DNA from: Cinclus cinclus | Taxonomy: Eukaryota > Chordata > Aves > Passeriformes > Cinclidae | Assembly (NCBI RefSeq): GCF_963662255.1 | Contig: NC_085068.1 | Span: 620,001 to 684,000, forward strand | DNA: 64,000 nucleotides | Reading direction: 5' to 3' | In this document: piece after piece, positions 61,101-64,000 of the stretch | Layout: each line of letters opens with the position of its first letter | Position numbering within the stretch: the stretch's first letter is position 1 | Notes under the pieces: generated by a model | The model's database searches: none | What the model was told of the DNA's origin: nothing | The model's input: only the letters and a program-made list of their open reading frames with translations | Position numbers and translations under genes: made by a program

Positions 61101-64000
61101 CCCATGCCCTTTTAGGCCACTAGATGTCACAATGAATCATTTGATTCTTGGCCTCCATGGTGTCATAATGGTTCCTTGTTTCTATTGGGCCCCATGCTGA
61201 CACAATTCATCCCTGGCCCTTTTACGCCCCCTGGTGTCAAATGGGATCCTGGGATTATTAGCCTCCATTGGGTCACAATGGATCCTTGCTTCTCTTAACC
61301 TCTGTGGTGTCACAATGCATCCCATGCCCTTTTAGGCCACATGATGTCACAATGAATTATTTGATTCTTGGCCTCCATGGTGTCATAATAGATCCTTGTT
61401 TCTATTTGTCCCCGTGATGTAACAATTCATCCCTGGCCCTTTTAGGCCCATTGGTGTCACAAGGGATCATTAGATTGTTAGCCTGCATTGGGTCACAATG
61501 GTTCCTTGCTTCTCTTAACCCCTGTGGTGTCACAATGCATCCCATGCCCTTTTAGGCCACTTGATGTCACAATGAATCATTTGATTCTTGGCCTTCATGG
61601 TGTCATAATGGTTCCTTGTTTCTATTGGGCCCCATGCTGTCACAATTCATCCCTGGCCCTTTTACGCCCCCTGGTGTCAAATGGGATCCTGGGAATATTA
61701 GCCTGCATTGGGTCACAATGGATCCTTGCTTCTCTTAACTCCAGTGCGGTCACAATGCATTCCAAGCCCTTTTAGGCCACTTGATGTCACAATGAATCAT
61801 TTGATTCTTGGCCTCCACGATGGCATAATAGATCCTTGCTTCTATTGGTCCCCGTGCTGTAACAATCCATCCCTGGCCCTTTTTATACCCCCTGGTGCCA
61901 CAAGGGATCATTAGATTGTTAGCCTGCATTGGGTCACAATGGTTCCTTGCTTCTCTTAACCTCTGTGGTGTCACAATGCATTCCATGCCCTTTCAGGCCA
62001 CTTGATGTCACAATGAATCATTTGATTCTAGGCCTTCATCGTGTCATAATGGTTCCTTGCTTCTATAGGTCCCCATGCTGTCAGAGTTCATCCGTGGTCC
62101 TTTTACGCCCCCTGGTTTCAAAAGGGATTCTTAGATTGTTAGCCTGCATTGGGTCACAATGGTTCCTTGCTTCTCTTAACCTCTGTGGTGTCACAATGCA
62201 TCCCATGCCCTTTTAGGCCACTTGATGTCACAATGAATCATTTGATTCTTGGCCTTCATGGTGTCATAATGGTTCCTTGTTTCTATTGGGCCCCATGCTG
62301 TCACAATTCATCCCTGGCCCTTTTACGCCCCCTGGTGTCAAATGGGATCCTGGGAATATTAGCCTCCATTGGGTCACAATGGATCCTTGCTTCTCTTAAC
62401 TCCAGTGCGGTCACAATGCATTCCAAGCCCTTTTAGGCCACTTGATGTCACAATGAATCATTTGATTCTTGGCCTCCACGGTGGCATAATAGATCCTTGC
62501 TTCTATTGGTCCCCGTGCTGTAACAATCCATCCCTGGCCCTTTTTATACCCCCTGGTGCCACAAGGGATCATTAGATTGTTAGCCTGCATTGGGTCACAA
62601 TGGTTCCTTGCTTCTCTTAACCTCTGTGGTGTCACAATGCATTCCATGCCCTTTTAGGCCACTTGATGTCACAATGAATCATTTGATTCTAGGCCTTCAT
62701 CGTGTCATAATGGTTCCTTGCTTCTATAGGTCCCCATGCTGTCAGAGTTCATCCGTGGTCCTTTTACGCCTCCTGGTGTCAAAAGGGATTCTTAGATTGT
62801 TAGCCTGCATTGGGTCACAATGGTTCCTTGCTTCTCTTCACCCCTGTGGTGTCACAATGCATCCCATGCCCTTTTAGGCCACTTGATGTCACAATGAATC
62901 ATTTGATTCTTGGCCTCCATGGTGGCGTAATTGTACGAGGTTTCTATTGGGCCCCATGCTTTCACAATACATCCCTGCCCCTTTTAGGCCCATTGGTGTC
63001 ACAAGGGATCATTAGATTGTTAGCCTGCATTGGGTCACAATGGTTCCTTGCTTCTCTTAACCTCTGTGGTGTCACAATGCATCCCATGCCCTTTTAGGCC
63101 ACTAGATGTCACAATGAATCATTTGATTCTTGGCCTCCATGGTGTCATAATGGTTCCTTGTTTCTATTGGGCCCCATGCTGACACAATTCATCCCTGGCC
63201 CTTTTACGCCCCCTGGTGTCAAATGGGATCCTGGGATTATTAGCCTCCATTGGGTCACAATGGATCCTTGCTTTTCTTAACCCCTGTGCTGTCACAATGC
63301 ATCCCATGCCCTTTTAGGCCACATGATGTCACAATGAATTATTTGATTCTTGGCCTCCATGGTGTCATAATAGATCCTTGTTTCTATTTGTCCCCGTGAT
63401 GTAACAATTCATCCCTGCCCCTTTTAGGCCCATTGGTGTCACAAGGGATCATTAGATTGTTAGCCTGCATTGGGTCACAATGGTTCCTTGCTTCTCTTAA
63501 CCCCTCTGGTGTCACAATGCATCCCATGCCCTTTTAGGCCACTTGATGTCACAATGAATCATTTGATTCTTGGCCTTCATGGTGTCATAATGGTTCCTTG
63601 ATTCTATTGGGCCCCATGCTGTCACAATTCATCCCTGGCCCTTTTACGCCCCCTGGTGTCAAATGGGATCCTGGGAATATTAGCCTCCATTGGGTCACAA
63701 TGGTTCCTTGCTTCTCTTAACTCCAGTGCGGTCACAATGCATTCCAAGACCTTTTAGGCCAGTTGATGTCACAATGAATCATTTGATTCTTGGCCTCCAC
63801 GGTGGCATAATAGATCCTTGCTTCTATTGGTCCCCGTGCTGTAACAATCCATCCCTGGACCTTTTTATACCCCCTGGTGCCACAAGGGATCATTAGATTG
63901 TTAGCCTGCATTGGGTCACGATGGTTCCTTGCTTCTCTTAACATCTGTGGTGTCACAATGCATTCCATGCCCTTTTAGGCCACTTGATGTCACAATGAAT
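58187..64000 (+). repeat. Terminal mosaic region
   Basis: M1 (58187) and M2 (58407) are followed directly by M10 (58627), skipping eight monomers of copy 7's order. An M12/M13 fusion sits at 59067. From 59287 to about 61047 the order matches 22963-24723 at offset 36324. From about 61488 to 63097 it matches 42774-44383 at offset 18714. The end (63470 M7-like, 63690 M8, 63911 M9a-like partial) again resembles the first HOR family. Confidence 0.87.
59067..59286 (+). repeat. Chimeric monomer (M12/M13 fusion)
   Basis: It starts TTTCCGTGC like M12 and continues GCATTCCAAGC and GGTGTCATAATGTTTCC like M13. The flanking monomers are M11-like (58847) and M14 (59287), so one monomer (220 bp) has been lost relative to 22303-22963. 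Confidence 0.78.

Larger units (their letters stand above)
1..64000 (+). repeat. 220-bp satellite DNA array filling the window
   Basis: Every part of the window is a head-to-tail 220-bp monomer in one orientation. The landmark TTGGGTCACAATGG recurs at 71, 291, 511, 731 and so on to 63690. From 71 to 63690 there are 289 monomers: 63619 bp = 289 x 220 + 39. The 39 extra bases are accounted for by 38 monomers of a 221-bp type, +1 monomers at 52682 and 57745, and a -1 monomer at 47618. The window therefore holds 70 bp of one monomer, 290 complete monomers and 90 bp of another. No insertion, inversion or unique spacer breaks the register. A representative consensus is about 48% GC and about 62% pyrimidine on this strand. 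No gene, promoter for a known gene, tRNA, rRNA or mobile element was seen. Such purity is typical of heterochromatic satellite in eukaryotes. Confidence 0.98.

Noticed and set aside
1..64000. CRISPR-like regular ~36-37-bp units
   Set aside because: The subunits directly abut with no unique spacers, are diverged from one another and are organised in a fixed six-unit monomer. No cas genes are present.
1..64000. Hammerhead ribozyme as found in some animal satellites
   Set aside because: TGATGT motifs occur, but I found no CTGANGA paired with a GAAA core in the monomer, so the catalytic core is missing.
1..64000. Transposon, telomere repeat, rRNA or tRNA sequence
   Set aside because: No terminal inverted repeats with target duplications, telomeric hexamers, transposase or polymerase-like frames, or RNA gene signatures were seen. 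The unbroken 220-bp register leaves no room for them.
1..64000. SOX-type motif (ACAATG) arrays as a functional feature
   Set aside because: ACAATG is part of the founding 37-bp unit and so is frequent by descent. The preceding C departs from the SOX consensus, and no conservation beyond the repeat itself is visible.

Overview
The whole 64-kb window is one uninterrupted block of tandemly repeated satellite DNA. I see no protein-coding gene, RNA gene, transposon or unique sequence. The host is a eukaryote. The many CpG versus TpG/CpA differences between otherwise matching repeats point to a genome with CpG methylation, such as a vertebrate or plant, but the clade cannot be read from the sequence. 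The block most resembles centromeric, pericentromeric or other heterochromatic satellite, or a macrosatellite.

The array is nested. Level 1 is a degenerate unit of 36-37 bp that usually begins TGTCACAATG. Level 2 is a triplet of these units, about 110 bp. Level 3 is a 220-bp monomer made of two diverged triplets (36+37+36 and 37+37+37 bp). Level 4 is a higher-order repeat (HOR) of 17-18 diverged monomers, about 3.74-3.96 kb. Level 5 is tandem segmental duplication of 6-7 kb. Register is kept throughout: positions 71 to 63690 contain exactly 289 monomers, 289 x 220 + 39 bp. The 39 bp come from 38 monomers of a 221-bp variant, two private +1 insertions and one private -1 deletion. All monomers lie in the same orientation.

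Layout. 1-70: end of an M17 monomer. 71-11296: three nearly identical 3742-bp 17-mer HOR copies (types M1-M17). 11297-21642: three rearranged HOR copies (18, 11 and 18 monomers). 21643-41672: a different HOR, present as two ~7.04-kb copies and a third ~5.9-kb copy, each containing repeated Q-M1'-M2'-S-M6'-T-U modules of 8, 7 and 6-7 monomers. 41673-50039: older, more diverged region with short local periods (661, 1321 and 1541 bp). 50040-54223: mosaic of HOR fragments. 54224-58186: a displaced 18-monomer copy of the first HOR that keeps what looks like the ancestral monomer order. 58187-64000: mosaic ending in sequence like the first HOR.

Several HOR differences resolve into exact 220-bp or multiple-of-220-bp deletions with chimeric monomers at the breakpoint, so unequal homologous exchange can be read almost event by event. 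Two motif sets are worth testing, both on the minus strand. One is a CTCF-like core (CACCAGGGGGCGC) in four monomer types per HOR. The other is a TATA box (TATAAAAAGG) found in the 221-bp variants. Many 80-100-residue open frames exist, but they are by-products of the repeat and are not annotated as genes.
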